This document shows, piece after piece, positions 45,396 to 55,954 of a stretch of DNA of 64,000 bases. Each line of letters starts with the position of its first letter. Position 1 is the stretch's first letter. The translations under genes were made by a program, and so were the position numbers. The notes under the pieces are model-generated. The model saw only the letters and a program-made list of their open reading frames with translations. It was not told the origin of the DNA and made no database searches. Source of the stretch: Trichobilharzia szidati (Eukaryota; Platyhelminthes; Trematoda; Strigeidida; Schistosomatidae). The stretch covers positions 142,758,920 to 142,822,919 of the forward strand of contig OX235279.1 of assembly GCA_944472155.2 (NCBI GenBank), read 5' to 3'.

Positions 45396-45889
45396 TGAAG
45401 CAGTCGAAGTTCCTCGAGGCAGAGACATAAGGATAAAACATGATACTGGAGAGGAGGGGGGATAGTTCATTTGATCACAACGGTCAACAGACTACTGTTA
45501 ATAAACAAAATGTGTCACTAACATTTTTTGACCTTTAGATAACAGCCAAAGGATTTTATACTACTTCATATGGAAATCATTAACCAGAAGTGAAGGAAGA
45601 CCAAATTAAGCAAATTTAATGACATAGCATAATTGGCAAGGTTGACCAGAGTTCACCTAAAATTGAAACAAGGTCAAGGTCAGTGTCATGAGGAGTGGAA
45701 GCCTAATAATGGAAAAGGAGTTCCAATAAAATTCAGCAAAATAATACAGGTCAAATGTTAAGATATGTCAGATCCATTGTAAGGCTAACATTTGATGGAC
45801 AATTTTTTTCACTTTTATTTCCAAACTCCTACTTACTCATAGTGAAAAAAACAACAGATTGACCGAAGAAGTATATTCCTTTTCATGCA
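45396..45889. other. No recognisable gene
   Basis: AT-rich sequence lies between an RTE 3' end and a PLE terminal repeat. Nothing is recognised. Confidence 0.35.
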
Positions 45890-46060
45890 TTTATTCCCCT
45901 TTATGAATTTGAATAAAGCAAGAACAACAGTTTTTGCAAAATAATATAGTAACATCACTTATTTCGGTGGTTTCTCAATAGCCGCTTACAGCATAGATAA
46001 ATTATTATTACGTTTATGTGCAGAAAAGTTTTAGCATACTTGTAAATTTTACATGATGTT
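45890..46060. repeat. Solo PLE-A terminal repeat
   Basis: TTTATTCCCCTTTATGAATT, then TTTGAATAAAGCAAGAACAA and later GCATACTTG match the left terminal repeat of PLE-A (32017-32170) in the same orientation, at lower identity. No PLE coding sequence is attached. Confidence 0.7.
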
Positions 46061-46313
46061 AGTTGATAGGGGGTTCCGGACTTAATGAACAGTGCTCAAA
46101 AAATTACGCTTACATAGTTTTTGTACGTGGAATTCAGGTTTGAATAAACTAAATGTATGCATGCAGTGGTAAAGGAGCTGTGTAATAAAGACGGGAGATG
46201 CGTAAGGGTAACTAATAAATTGGTCATCTTCAGGTGTTGGTTTGTAGGGATTTGATTGGTTACAGGATTTCATCATGAGCTGACATTAGTCAGAGAACCA
46301 TTGGAATACCTGG

Positions 46314-46361
46314 CAGTACTGGACAGTTGTTTCGTCCTAGTTCGGAACTATTCATCAGTAC
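46314..46361 (-). ncRNA. Hammerhead-like module in SINE A2 (minus)
   Basis: On the minus strand GTACTG is followed by ATGAATA at the core position, a GTTC/GGAC stem II, GAAA, then CAACTG, GTC and CAGTAC. Stem I (GTACTG with CAGTAC) and stem II can form. The CUGANGA core is degenerate when aligned by length, although a shifted CTGATGA can be read. It is probably inactive. Confidence 0.6.
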
Positions 46362-46601
46362 ACACCCACCGGGATTCGAACCTAGGACCTTCTGGTTGCA
46401 AGGCGAGCTCGTATACCATTAAGCCACTGGGACCCAATCCAATGGCCCATGAATTTCAACTTCTACCAATTCACGACAAGTCGTAGGGTGCAGCAGGTCG
46501 GGTGTGAGGACAAATACTCGCCGAAGATATTGGCTAGGGGTCGCACTATGTCGTGAATTGACAGAAGTTAGAATTCATGGGCCATTGGATCGGGTGGGTG
46601 C

Positions 46602-46648
46602 GTACTGATGAAAAGTCCCGAACTAGGACGAAACAGTTGTTCAGTACT
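46602..46648 (+). ncRNA. Hammerhead-like module in SINE A3 (plus)
   Basis: GTACTGATGAAAAGTCC is followed by CGAACTA, GGAC, GAAA, CAGTTG and a GTT triplet before CAGTAC. Stem II is a perfect GTCC/GGAC. As in its inverted partner, the core is altered relative to CUGANGA in register with stem I, and the cleavage triplet is the weaker GTT. Confidence 0.55.
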
Positions 46649-46700
46649 CCCAGGTATTCCAATTGTTCTCTAACTAATGTCAGCTCATGATGAAATCCTG

Positions 46701-47570
46701 AAATTGGGTATCTGTCGAATTTCGATTGAACTAAAGAGCATGTTGCCTGCTAGATAGGCACACAGGAATCAGTCTAGCCGCAAGGAATATACTTGCCTGT
46801 GGTTTCTTGAATAGCCTATCAGTTATTTCCGCAGTGTTGTCACCTTTACAATTTATGTGAATCAGTACAGACTTTTTTTCTGTTCACTGTCGTATTTTTA
46901 TGAGAAGTAGTGACACACATTTGAATAATTAAAGGTGAAATGCTGAAATCAATTATAATTGAGATGGCCTCAAAGTCTTTTCTAACAAATTCTTCTTTGC
47001 TTAATTATCAGACACTATACTACCTTTTTGCTATTGCTGTACAAACGGATGTTGTTTAGTTCACCAAGTCAATAAATAACAAGTTAACAGTGTGGTATGT
47101 CTGAGTACTTTTCTTTCTAGTGATGTGAGTTATGACGAGGGATGGCACGGGCTGGATTTTCTAGACTCCATACAATCAATACTGAGTTACTGCTATTTCC
47201 CTGAAGTCTCTTAAAATGATGTTAATGTGATGAAACAACGATTAAAGTTGGTGATAAAATACGTGACTTGATGTAAAACTAGGCACTAATAGTTCTAATC
47301 TACTGAATAATTAGGTTTATTACATCAAAATCGTGTTCCAATATCACACTAGTACCGATTTTCAACGCTGACTACGCCTAGTCGAAAATTCATTTCTAAT
47401 AAGTATGTGGCAGGCAATCACTTTGTCCTTATTTGAGATTATAAACTCTTGACTGCTCGAACAAGTGAGTTTACAGTAATTTTATCATTCACATTAGTAA
47501 TTTGTCGTTGAAATATCTGGATCGAATTTATCACCCTCCCACCCCCCCCCCGCAACTTCTTTCACTTGTC
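46701..47570. other. No recognisable gene
   Basis: Unassigned AT-rich sequence, with a C-rich run at about 47541-47551. Confidence 0.35.
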
Positions 47571-47574
47571 TCGG

Positions 47575-48110
47575 AGTCATCCTTTTAACTTCAGATGGCG
47601 GAACGGATGACGATGTCAAAGGCAGTCAGGATTGGAGAGGTAAGATAGACCATGATTAATCTAAAATCAATGTTGAAATCTTCTGAACTCACTATGAGGA
47701 GGAAGACTGAGATTTCGGACACTGCATTTACAATTGGCCCTTGGAAACTTCTGTAACCAGCTAACTTTGCTCCATACTGCAGATCAGACTGTTGGCGCGA
47801 AAGGATAATCAACGAGGAACTCTAGCAACAAACCAACCAAGATCCTATTACCCAACAAATATGCTGAACAAAACAGACACTGATTCGACGCTCAATTGAT
47901 AGGAATATTGAGTGACACCACCTACAAAGTCCTTTGGTGGGATGCAAATGGGAGTCAACGAGTTGAGCTTATGAGAATGACAAGGAAGAGATGAAAACAT
48001 ATAAGCAATCGCAGGTCTGGCTAAAGAGGTCTGCAGAGAACATTATGGAGTGGAGATATGCTGCTGAACCCCTGTGTTCCACTCACAACCTAAGACAGTA
48101 ATAATATTCG
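47575..48110 (+). mobile_element. Decayed RTE 3' fragment
   Basis: The stretch follows the end of the RTE: the post-palm region near 47.6-47.75 kb (homologous to the complement of 55.57-55.7 kb), the CCAACCAAGATCCTATTACC block (AACCAAGAGCCGATCG in the plus RTE at 53.5 kb) and the terminal TCCACTC block. Frames are badly broken. Confidence 0.6.
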
Positions 48111-48124
48111 TTAAACAAAAGGTG

Positions 48125-48310
48125 ACTGTCGTGGCCCATTGGCCTAGCGCAGTTTATAACATTGATTTTTAGATTTGTGTCCGAACTGGAACACAATCAC
48201 TCACTGGAGAATACGTGTATGCAGTAGGCGACTTCCAAAATAGGACGAAATGCGCATCCTGTATTCTATATCATATAGTGATTATGCCACTCAGCATGAG
48301 AGTCAAAGTT
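48125..48310 (+). repeat. Decayed SM-alpha-like SINE with hammerhead remnant
   Basis: A tRNA-like A box TTGGCCTAGCG is followed further on by TTCCAAAATAGGACGAAATG, which is the stem II-GAAA strand of an SM-alpha hammerhead. TGCGCA (palindromic stem III), an ATC triplet and CTGTATTC follow. The CUGANGA core reads AGTAGGCGA and is lost. Confidence 0.6.
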
Positions 48311-48930
48311 GTCAAAATACAGCACTTAGTCTGTCCCAACAACCATACTTTGGAAGAGAGTTCAGCTTGACAGCGTGTGATGCATCCGTAAGCAATTATC
48401 CAGCTGATCTCCCTCGATTCACTTACCGTTTTTGCAGTCTGTTTGATACGATGATATACGTCTTAAGCTTCTTATTGACGTCGACATCATAAATCAACCA
48501 AGAAAAGAAAAACGCACATGAAGCTAATGAATTTCTAATCTAGTTTTAATCCATTTACCAAAACATGTGTACTATATATATATATGCACTAATTGACTAT
48601 TTTGTGTGCGAACGTGGGTGTAGATTTGTGTGCATCCAAACTCTAATGTTTGACTAGATTAAATCATGCATTACTTGATTGTGTAAGTTTTCAAATTCAA
48701 AAGTGGCCATGACTTAATGTAATTAAAGGAGTGATATACTACAAACAAAGATAATTCGCTAATCTTGGCCTTATTTGGTCAAATCTACAAAAATCGGACA
48801 TATGAATATCATTATTTCACCGTAATTTTTCCTCGGAAGAGTGATTCCTTTCACTTTAGAATTCATCGTGAATTGATATTAGCTTTGGGGATTACTGGTA
48901 ACTACGGGTCATTGAATGCCTTTCTTGTTG
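48311..48930. other. No recognisable gene
   Basis: Unassigned sequence with a short TA run near 48574-48584. Confidence 0.35.
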
Positions 48931-49229
48931 TAATTAGGGCCACCCTGACAACACTCTGTCCTCGGCTAGTTAACTAGCTCGCTAGTTTTCTAGCCGGTCC
49001 CAAGCCCGGGTAAGAGGGAGAGCTGGGCGTGGAACTAGCAACTCCATACCATTAAATCTTCCAAACCGCTGGAGAAACTTCAACACACAGAAAAAATATT
49101 CAAAATGCAAAAACTTCAAATGACAACAATCTTATTCTTCGCTCGAATCAGGGAGGCGAAATGATGCGTGCTGATGAAAGCCTTCAGGAAACCAGTCAGC
49201 CGATGTGTCTTCTCTCGATGAAAGCAAGA

Positions 49230-50408
49230 ATAAGAATGGGTAAGTGGAATGTCCGCACAATGTACGAGACTGGGAGGGGCGCCCAGGTAGCTAAAGAAAT
49301 GTGAAGATGTTGCTTAGAAGTAGTGGGTATCTGCGAAAGCAGGTGGAATGGATGTGGATTGATAATACTGTCAACGGGAGAGTCAGTAATCTACTCAGCT
49401 CACTCAGACGATAACCACGAACACAGGGGAGCTGTGAGTCGCTATCATGATATCATCAGTCGTAGCCAAAGCCCTAATGCTGTGGGAACCAATTTCATCC
49501 TGCAGGATGATGACAGCAAGATTCAACTCCAAAAGAAGAAAGGTCACAATTATCCAGTGCTACTCACAGTGCTACAAACAAAGTGGAACAAGACAAGAAG
49601 GAAAGGTTTTGCAGACAACCACAATCAGTAATGGACAACATCCCAAATGGTGACATCAAAATCCTCATAGGCGATATGGATGCCAACCGAACTGGGAGCA
49701 GACAATACACGAAGAGAACTCATCATGGGTCAAGAGGCTCTCACCTTCAAAAATAAATGAGAACGAAGAATTATTCGCAGACTTCTGCTCTTTCAACGAT
49801 TTGGTGATCACAGGGAGCGTGTACAAACACAAGGACATACACAAAGCAACATGGATTTCGCCTGATGGGCACATCATATAGACTTCATCTCAATATTGCT
49901 CAAGGAAGTAGCAGCCTTCTAGACACATAGTCGAGAAAGGGAGCAGATATGGGCTCAGACCATCATCTAGCGCAAGGAACCTTCAAGGTGAAGCTGAAAT
50001 CGATGTAAACAATTGGAGAGAGACCACAATTCAAATTCAACTTCAGGAACTGAAGAACAAAACTACAAGGGATGCTTTCGCTACAGATATCAGAGCAAAG
50101 TCGTGCACACCACGTGTCATCACTGAGGAAACCTGTGTGGAAGGACATTGGAAATCTCTGAGAGCGATATTTAAGGAAACGTGTACAACTGTTCAGGGAA
50201 GAAAGAAGAAACGAAAGGAGATATGTCTCTCAACGGACACAACTACCTGGAAGCTAATCGAGGAGAGGAGGCGAGAGAAGGATGGGGAAAGAGAAGATGA
50301 ACCAGTGAGAAAACGAACAACGGAATCAGAAACTGAATTCAATGTACATTACACTGTATCAAGAAAGACAGGAGCAAGGGTGATAGGAAGGACAAAAGAC
50401 AATTCTAC
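49230..50408 (+). pseudogene. RTE endonuclease region
   Basis: Readable pieces include the start of the endonuclease (TMYETGRGAQVAKEM in one frame), VGICESRWNGCGLIILSTGE with the catalytic-Glu neighbourhood, and ITGSVYKHKDIHKATWISPD-type residues in the C-terminal part. The region before RT reads EEHWKSLRAIFKETCTTVQG in one frame and DTTTWKLIEERRREKDGERE at 50137-50442. In non-LTR elements this nuclease nicks the target strand. Stops and frameshifts separate the pieces. Confidence 0.75.
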
Positions 50409-51869
50409 TATTCACAGATGTACCTCTAATATAAACAGTTAATTATATATGTGAATAAGTGGAAAAGCAGTCGATAAACATTGGAATCCATATTGAAATC
50501 CTAAGAGAATTGATATTAAGATGTACCACGAATGTAAACTTCAAATTTGACGGCATGCTTTACAGGCAAGTGGACAGGGTGGCAATGGGCTCCTTATTGG
50601 GTCCCATTCTGTCTGATTTCTTTCTAAGTAAGCTAGAAAATGGACCTATGAACAACCTTATCAGTAAGCTCTCATTTTATTGCCGATATATGGATGATAC
50701 CTTTATTCTTTGTGATAATGGTTCCTATAGGAGTACAATAATTACTGAATTCAATGAAGTACATTTGGCTATGAAATTCACATGCAAAGAGGAATCCCAA
50801 GACAGAATTGCCTTCCTAGATGTCCTACTTACAAGAAAACCAGACGGTAGCATAAAAAGAAATTTACATAGAAAAAGTACTTGGACGGGACAATATACAC
50901 ACTTTCACAGCTTCGTTCCCATCAATTACAAAAGGAATTTAGTGAAGACCCTTAGCCACAGAGTTAGAGCTATATGCTCTGAAGAAGTAATTAAAAATGA
51001 ATTAAGCATGGTATATGATACTTAAATCGAAAATGGTTATCCTGACAAATTTATCAAGAAACATATGACAAAGAAGGCCGAAAAGGACTGCCCACTATCT
51101 GTAAAAAAGAAGCCACTTTATATACGACTACAATTCATGGGGGATATACCAAGCGAGTTAATTATAAAGAAATTAAGAAAATCAGTTCAAAGAACTTTTA
51201 ATGCTGGCGAACTACACCTATTATTCTCTACACGACCGATGGTGCTACCTCGACTGAAAGATGAAGTACCTAGATTAGCTACTTCAAATTGCATCTATCA
51301 ATTCAACTGCGCTTGTGGAGCGAGTTATGTTGGCCGCTGCTCTAGGAACTTGATTTTTCGTGCTCGAGAGCATATCCCACCATGGCTAAGTAAAGTTGTA
51401 GTTAAAACTATTAACATCTCGTTATTAGACCATCTGATGCAAACCGGTCACAAAACCAGCGTAGAAAAATCCTTCTCTATCATCTACCGGGTGCCTAACA
51501 AACTACCAAAATCGTCGAAGCACCACATGCTCCAAACAGCAGAGGCTATTGCAATTCGCCTCAAACAACCAGTGCTCTGTGTTCAAAAGAAGTAAGTCCA
51601 GCCCCTACTACTGCCCTGGCCCTCAGTAGAAATTGTAAACTCATGAATTTGTACTGTTATCTTTCCTAACTCTTCTGACATTCAGCTTATTTTATGTTGA
51701 TGCTATTCAGCTGTAATCTATCAATATCATTGATTCGATGTTATTTAAACAACATTAATGTTGTTAATAACACTAATTCATTCATTCATTATAATGTATA
51801 TATAACTGTAGAGCCTGATGATGAATTTATCGAAAAGAGTACTCTTTGTTCAGTATCCATTCTTTTGAA
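50409..51869 (+). mobile_element. Penelope-like element PLE-C inside the RTE
   Basis: A 1,461-bp insertion is bordered by perfect 8-bp duplications AATTCTAC (50401-50408 and 51870-51877). The host RTE, continuous in the minus-strand relative at 63.3-63.4 kb (AATTCTACGACACACTGG), is broken at exactly this point. The element is 5'-truncated, with RT and GIY-YIG parts in one frame and a non-coding 3' region of about 270 bp. No inverted terminal repeats like those of PLE-A are seen. Confidence 0.88.
50459..51595 (+). pseudogene. PLE-C reverse transcriptase plus GIY-YIG endonuclease
   Basis: One frame spans 50459-51595 with a single in-frame TAA at 51023-51025. RT part: FKFDGMLYRQVDRVAMGSLL (Gly usual before VAMGS is Arg here), LSDFFLSKLE, catalytic YCRYMDDTFILCD with both aspartates and FLDVLLTRKPDGSIKRNLHR. 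After the stop the frame continues through the linker (TFNAGELHLLFSTRPM) into the nuclease: NCIYQFNCACGASYVGRCSR, RAREHIP and LLDHLMQTGHK. The C-terminal KQPVLCVQKK ends the protein at 51595. It is the least damaged retroelement protein here. The 5' part of RT is missing. Confidence 0.9.
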
Positions 51870-51877
51870 AATTCTAC

Positions 51878-53603
51878 GACACACAATGGCTGACCACTGA
51901 AGCAGAACAGGCAGGTTGCAGGTGGAAAAGATCTTAGAACATTATATAAGGTAACAAGACTGCTCGCTATCCGGGGAGAAATCAACCCAGATGATGAAAC
52001 CTGTGAAAGATGTTCAAGGGAACCTGATTACCACGAAAGAGGAGAGTCAAGTGAAACAATGGGTTGATCACTTTGAAGGACTCTTGAATCGACCACCACC
52101 ACCAACTGCAACTCGTCCAGAAATATTGACACCAACACAACTAAGACCACCAGCAATAACAGCACGCACTCAACTGCCTGCCAGTGGACTCCAATTCTTC
52201 AACGGAAGCAGAAATCTTGAATGCAACCAAGCTACTGAAGTCCGACTGGGAAGTCAGCAGTACCAGACGGCATCCCTCCCGAAGCACTGAAGACGGTCCC
52301 GGAGATTACGGAAGATGTTCTCACTCCATTTCCGCAAAATGTTTGTCTACTGATTGGAAGAAGGGCTACCTCGTCAAACTGCCAAAGAAGTGCCAATTAG
52401 TTAGGCCTGTGCAAGAAGTGACATGGAATAAAGCTCTTGTCCACGACAAGTAAAATATTAAGTCACCTCATCCTGGTGAGAATGAAAGATGCACTGGCTA
52501 CAGAACTCCACCAGCCCCATTTACTAGGACAAGATGGATTCAGGAAAGGCAAATCATGTGCTGATCAAATTGCAGTTATGCTTATCGTCATCGAACAGAG
52601 CATAGAATGGCAGTCAAACCTGTACCTCAACTTCACCGACTTCAAGAAGCCCTTCGACAGCATAGACCGAGAATTAATCTGGAAACTACTTCAACACTAC
52701 TGCATACCTCAATTCGTTATCAACCTCATTCAACATCTATATGACAATGCCAAGTGTCAAGTGATCCACAACGGAATACTCAGCGAGGCGTTCGAAGTGC
52801 ATACAGGAGTAAGACGAGGCAACCTGCTTATTATCAACGGTGATATTCTCAATTGTGGTGGACTGGATTATGCGTCAAACTGTTGAGGTTGAGGAGTTAG
52901 GAATACGCTGGACGACCGACAAGAAGACTCTAGGAGACCTGGATTTCGCGCGTGGATGATTTGTGTTTAATTTCAAACAAACTCGAAGACTTCCAGGCGA
53001 AAACCAACAAACCGACAGAAGAGGCAGACAACGATGACAGGACTGCATGTGAATATAGAGAAGACGGAGGTGATGATGATAACCACGCACCAACAAAAAC
53101 AACAGCAGCAGCAACAACAACAACAACCGGCACCAATCACCATCAGTGAGAGCGATTTGACAAAAGTTATTTCCTTCAATTATCCAGGCAGGAAGCATCG
53201 TTTCAACGACAGGAAATCAGAACGAATGGAGATATCAAAGCCAGCCAGCCAGTCAGTCAGAATCGGAAAGAAAAGATACGCACGCCTTCATCAATCTGAA
53301 ACCAGTTTGGAAATCTTCTGCACTGTACTCCACTTCAGCATGAACAACAAGATTCGCATTTTCAATGCCAATGTCAAGTCCGTCAGTTCTTCTACACGGG
53401 TCAGAAACTTGCACTGCATGTCCAACAGCCAGTTGCAGACTTCCATACTGAAGGTCAAATGGCCAGAAAGGATAAGCAACAAGAAACTAAGGGAACAAAC
53501 CAACCAAGAGCCGATCGCTCAACAAATATGTAGGAGAAAGTGGAGATGGATCGGACATTCATTGAGGAGGCCGCCAAATGACATCGTGCCAGGCCATCAC
53601 TAG
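51878..53603 (+). pseudogene. RTE linker, reverse transcriptase and C-terminal region
   Basis: Pieces in order: LLNRPPPPTATRPEILTP (51991-52290 frame), the fingers TTSKILSHLILVRMKDALAT and QDGFRKGKSCADQIAVM, motif A LNFTDFKKPFDSIDRE, motif B HTGVRRGN, motif C, and INNKIRIFNANVKSV-type thumb residues to RRKWRWIGHSLRR (end at 53603). Motif C, DLDFADDLCLIS in relatives, is split by a 4-base insertion at about 52945-52952. A CAG/CAA repeat at about 53095-53130 encodes a polyglutamine tract of about ten residues. Confidence 0.82.
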
Positions 53604-53804
53604 AGTGGAGTCCAAATGGGAAGTGACGAGTGGGTCGTTGTTCCGGGGGTGACATGGAGGAGATGGTGTGACGAAGAGATGAGAGTTTAGTCAATCGTTG
53701 GCCCAGCTGAAGAGGACGGCAGAAAACAGAACAAAGTGGAGATGCGTTGTTGAAGCCCTATTTTCCACTCGGTACGCAAGGGAATAATAATAATAATGAC
53801 AACA

Positions 53805-55065
53805 CACATTCGTTTTTTCTGTGCTCGATAAAATACGCACCTGTTCACACTGCCACCGCGTAATGATCGGTATATCAGTAGACTGGAATTCATTAGTCAG
53901 TCTATCCAACTTTTGGCAGATTTTCTCCTTGTTAACATTACTATTTCTGATGAGAAGTAAATAGCCACTCCTGACCAGCTCTCATCAACCCAGTAGGCTG
54001 AATGAATGAACTTGTGTAAATATCAGTTGGCCTTGCTAAGATACTAGTTTTGACTAGATTTTTATAAATAGGTGTATTCTTACGTATATATTTGACCATA
54101 TCTCTGTTAATTACTTGAGATTTTCTATGACTTCGGTCATTGATAACAATTCTACTTTGAATAGAGGACTTGGTGGTTTGCAAACTTCTGTTGTGATATA
54201 CTGGATATAATGCCCTTATCAACTGTGACTTATTTTTGATCACTTGTGTTCCTCGCATTTCGTACATATTGGAGGGTTGATTAACTATAGATTGTTGCTT
54301 CTAAGTGGATTCACTATGAGTTTATTTATTTGATAAGTAAAAACTTATGAATAAATGGGTATTTTTCGTGATTATTTATTTGAGTTGGCTGATCTCGTCA
54401 TTATGGAATATGTTCATCGTCTTAAGCTCTGGCTTTCCCAAATTACTCCATTCATTTATACATCGAAGTGTGTTTGTGACTCATATTTATACTGACACTC
54501 AACCTATTCCTCTTCACATATTTCTCATTTTGTGTTATTTTTGATGAATCTGGAGTCAAGTATCTAAAGTACTTTATTACAAGAAGCAGCTGAAACCAGT
54601 TAAAACAGGTTAGAACCAGTTCAACTAGACGCATATCAGCTAAAACTGGCTTAGACAAGATTAAATCACTTTGGAATAATTAGGCCGGGGCAGAATATCT
54701 GCTATAATGCAATTGGAAAACCTAGTAGAAGCCCGACCATTTGCAACCAATCTAATTAATTGTTTATTAGTTCAACTTTTCGAGGTATGTAGTATTTATG
54801 CACAATACATATTTGCATAGTGAAACTGAACTGTTCTCACCGATAGTGACCAGTTTGTCTTTTAGCTTTATTATCATTATTACTGTGGGCTAAGAGGGAG
54901 TGAGTTAGTTGGTAATCAACATATAGTGTTCAGTCATTTTCATTATCTGACCCAAAAATCATTATTATTATCTGTGGGCTTTCAATAGGTCTAATTACAC
55001 TAAGTATTTTAAATAAGTTTCCCGGAAACGCGTAGCGGAGTAATATCTGGTTTGGTTGACGACTG
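53805..55065. other. No firmly recognised gene; unknown reading frame
   Basis: A minus-strand frame at 53941-54267 (108 codons) contains KNKSQLIRALYPVYHNRSLQ and NTPIYKNLVKTSILARPTDI. After a break, the minus-strand sequence at 53830-53935 gives DRLTNEFQSTDIPIITRWQC. I recognise neither. They could be pieces of an unknown retroelement protein. Near 54585-54655 the motif CAGCTGAAACCAG recurs imperfectly about four times. Confidence 0.3.
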
Positions 55066-55071
55066 ATGAAT

Positions 55072-55950
55072 ATTATTATTATTGTTCCCTTGGGTTCCTA
55101 GTGGAACATAGGGCTTCAGCTACACGTCTGCACTTGCTCATGTCTTCTGCTGTATTTTTCACTTGCATCCATGTTAGTCCATACTGTTTCAACTCTTCTT
55201 CACGCGATCTCCTACACTTTACCCTTGGACATCCCACTTGCCGCTTCCCTTCCGGGTTCCCCTCGAGCTATGGCCTGACGCGCGATGTCACCCGACGGCC
55301 TCCTCAGCGAGTGTCCAATCCATCTCCACTTTCTCCTGCATATTTGTTGAGCGATTGGTTCTTGTTTTGTTCCTTCCTATAGTTTCTTGTTGCTTCTTTT
55401 TCTATCCGGCCATCTGATCTTGAGTATAGAACGAAGACAGCTGTTGATAAAGGTCTGCAACAGGCTGTTGGAAATATTCTTTGTGACCCACCAGGTTTCT
55501 GATCCGTATAGCAAAACTGACTTGACGTTGGTATTGAAAATCCGAATTTTGTTGTTGATGCTGACTGAGGAAGATTTCCAGATTGGTTTCAGGTTGATGA
55601 ATGTGTTTCTCGCCCTCCCGATTCTCGATTTGACATCCTCGTCCGTTCCTCCTCCTGTAGTTGAGACAATGCTCCCTAGATAAGTGAATGAAGTAACCTC
55701 TTTCAAATCCCTCCCGTTGATGGTGATTGGCGCTGGATGTTGCTGCTTCTGTTGTTGTTGTTGGTTGGTTGGTTATTTTCATAACCTCCGTCTTGTCTAT
55801 GTTCACCTGGGGTCCTGTGTTTGCTGCTTCTTCGACCAGTTTGTCGGTTTTCGCTTGTAATTCTTCGATTTTGTGTGACATCAAACATAAATCATCCGCG
55901 AAATCCAGGTCTTCTAGGTTCTTCACGTCGGTCCAGGATATCCTTGTCTT
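55072..55950 (-). mobile_element. RTE-like LINE 3' half, minus strand
   Basis: The minus strand starts at motif C (LEDLDFADDLCLMSHKIEEL, catalytic FADD intact) and QVNIDKTEVMKITNQ. After frameshifts the frame at 55377-55706 gives SFTYLGSIVSTTGGGTDEDV and VLLYGSETWWVTKNISNSL. It ends with the 3'-terminal GGAACATAGGGC block and (ATT)n at 55072-55085. The 5' part of the element is missing. Confidence 0.85.
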
Positions 55951-55954
55951 CTCG

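Larger units (their letters stand above)
46263..46700. repeat. Inverted pair of hammerhead SINEs forming a long hairpin
   Basis: A minus-strand SINE copy (46263-46440) and a plus-strand copy (46586-46700) face each other. The sequence between them also pairs (46441-46477 with 46550-46585; GGCCCATGAATT and AATTCATGGGCC). About 70 bp remain as a loop. The minus copy has a tRNA-like head with B box GGTTCGAATCCC, while the plus copy lacks that head. The whole unit could fold into a stem of more than 140 bp. Confidence 0.8.
48935..53800 (+). mobile_element. Near-complete RTE-like LINE, split by PLE-C
   Basis: The element runs from a 5' leader (GGTCCCAAGCCCGGGTAAGA near 49000, CTGATGAAAGCCTTCAGG near 49170) through the endonuclease, linker, RT and a glutamine-rich tail to a (AAT)n 3' end at about 53800. 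PLE-C (50409-51869) interrupts it, leaving about 3.4 kb of RTE. Frames are broken many times (endonuclease in several frames; motif C interrupted by a 4-base insertion), so it is inactive. It is the best reference in this window for the family. Confidence 0.85.

Noticed and set aside
46376..46436. tRNA gene on the minus strand
   Set aside because: It is the head of a SINE with a hammerhead module; the cloverleaf is incomplete.
52930..53198. Hydrophobic minus-strand frames (runs of Val, Leu or Cys)
   Set aside because: They are shadows of the CAG/CAA glutamine repeat in the plus-strand RTE.
53034..53603. Polyglutamine protein as a host transcription factor
   Set aside because: The flanking residues match the post-palm region of the RTE family at 55.4-55.9 kb.
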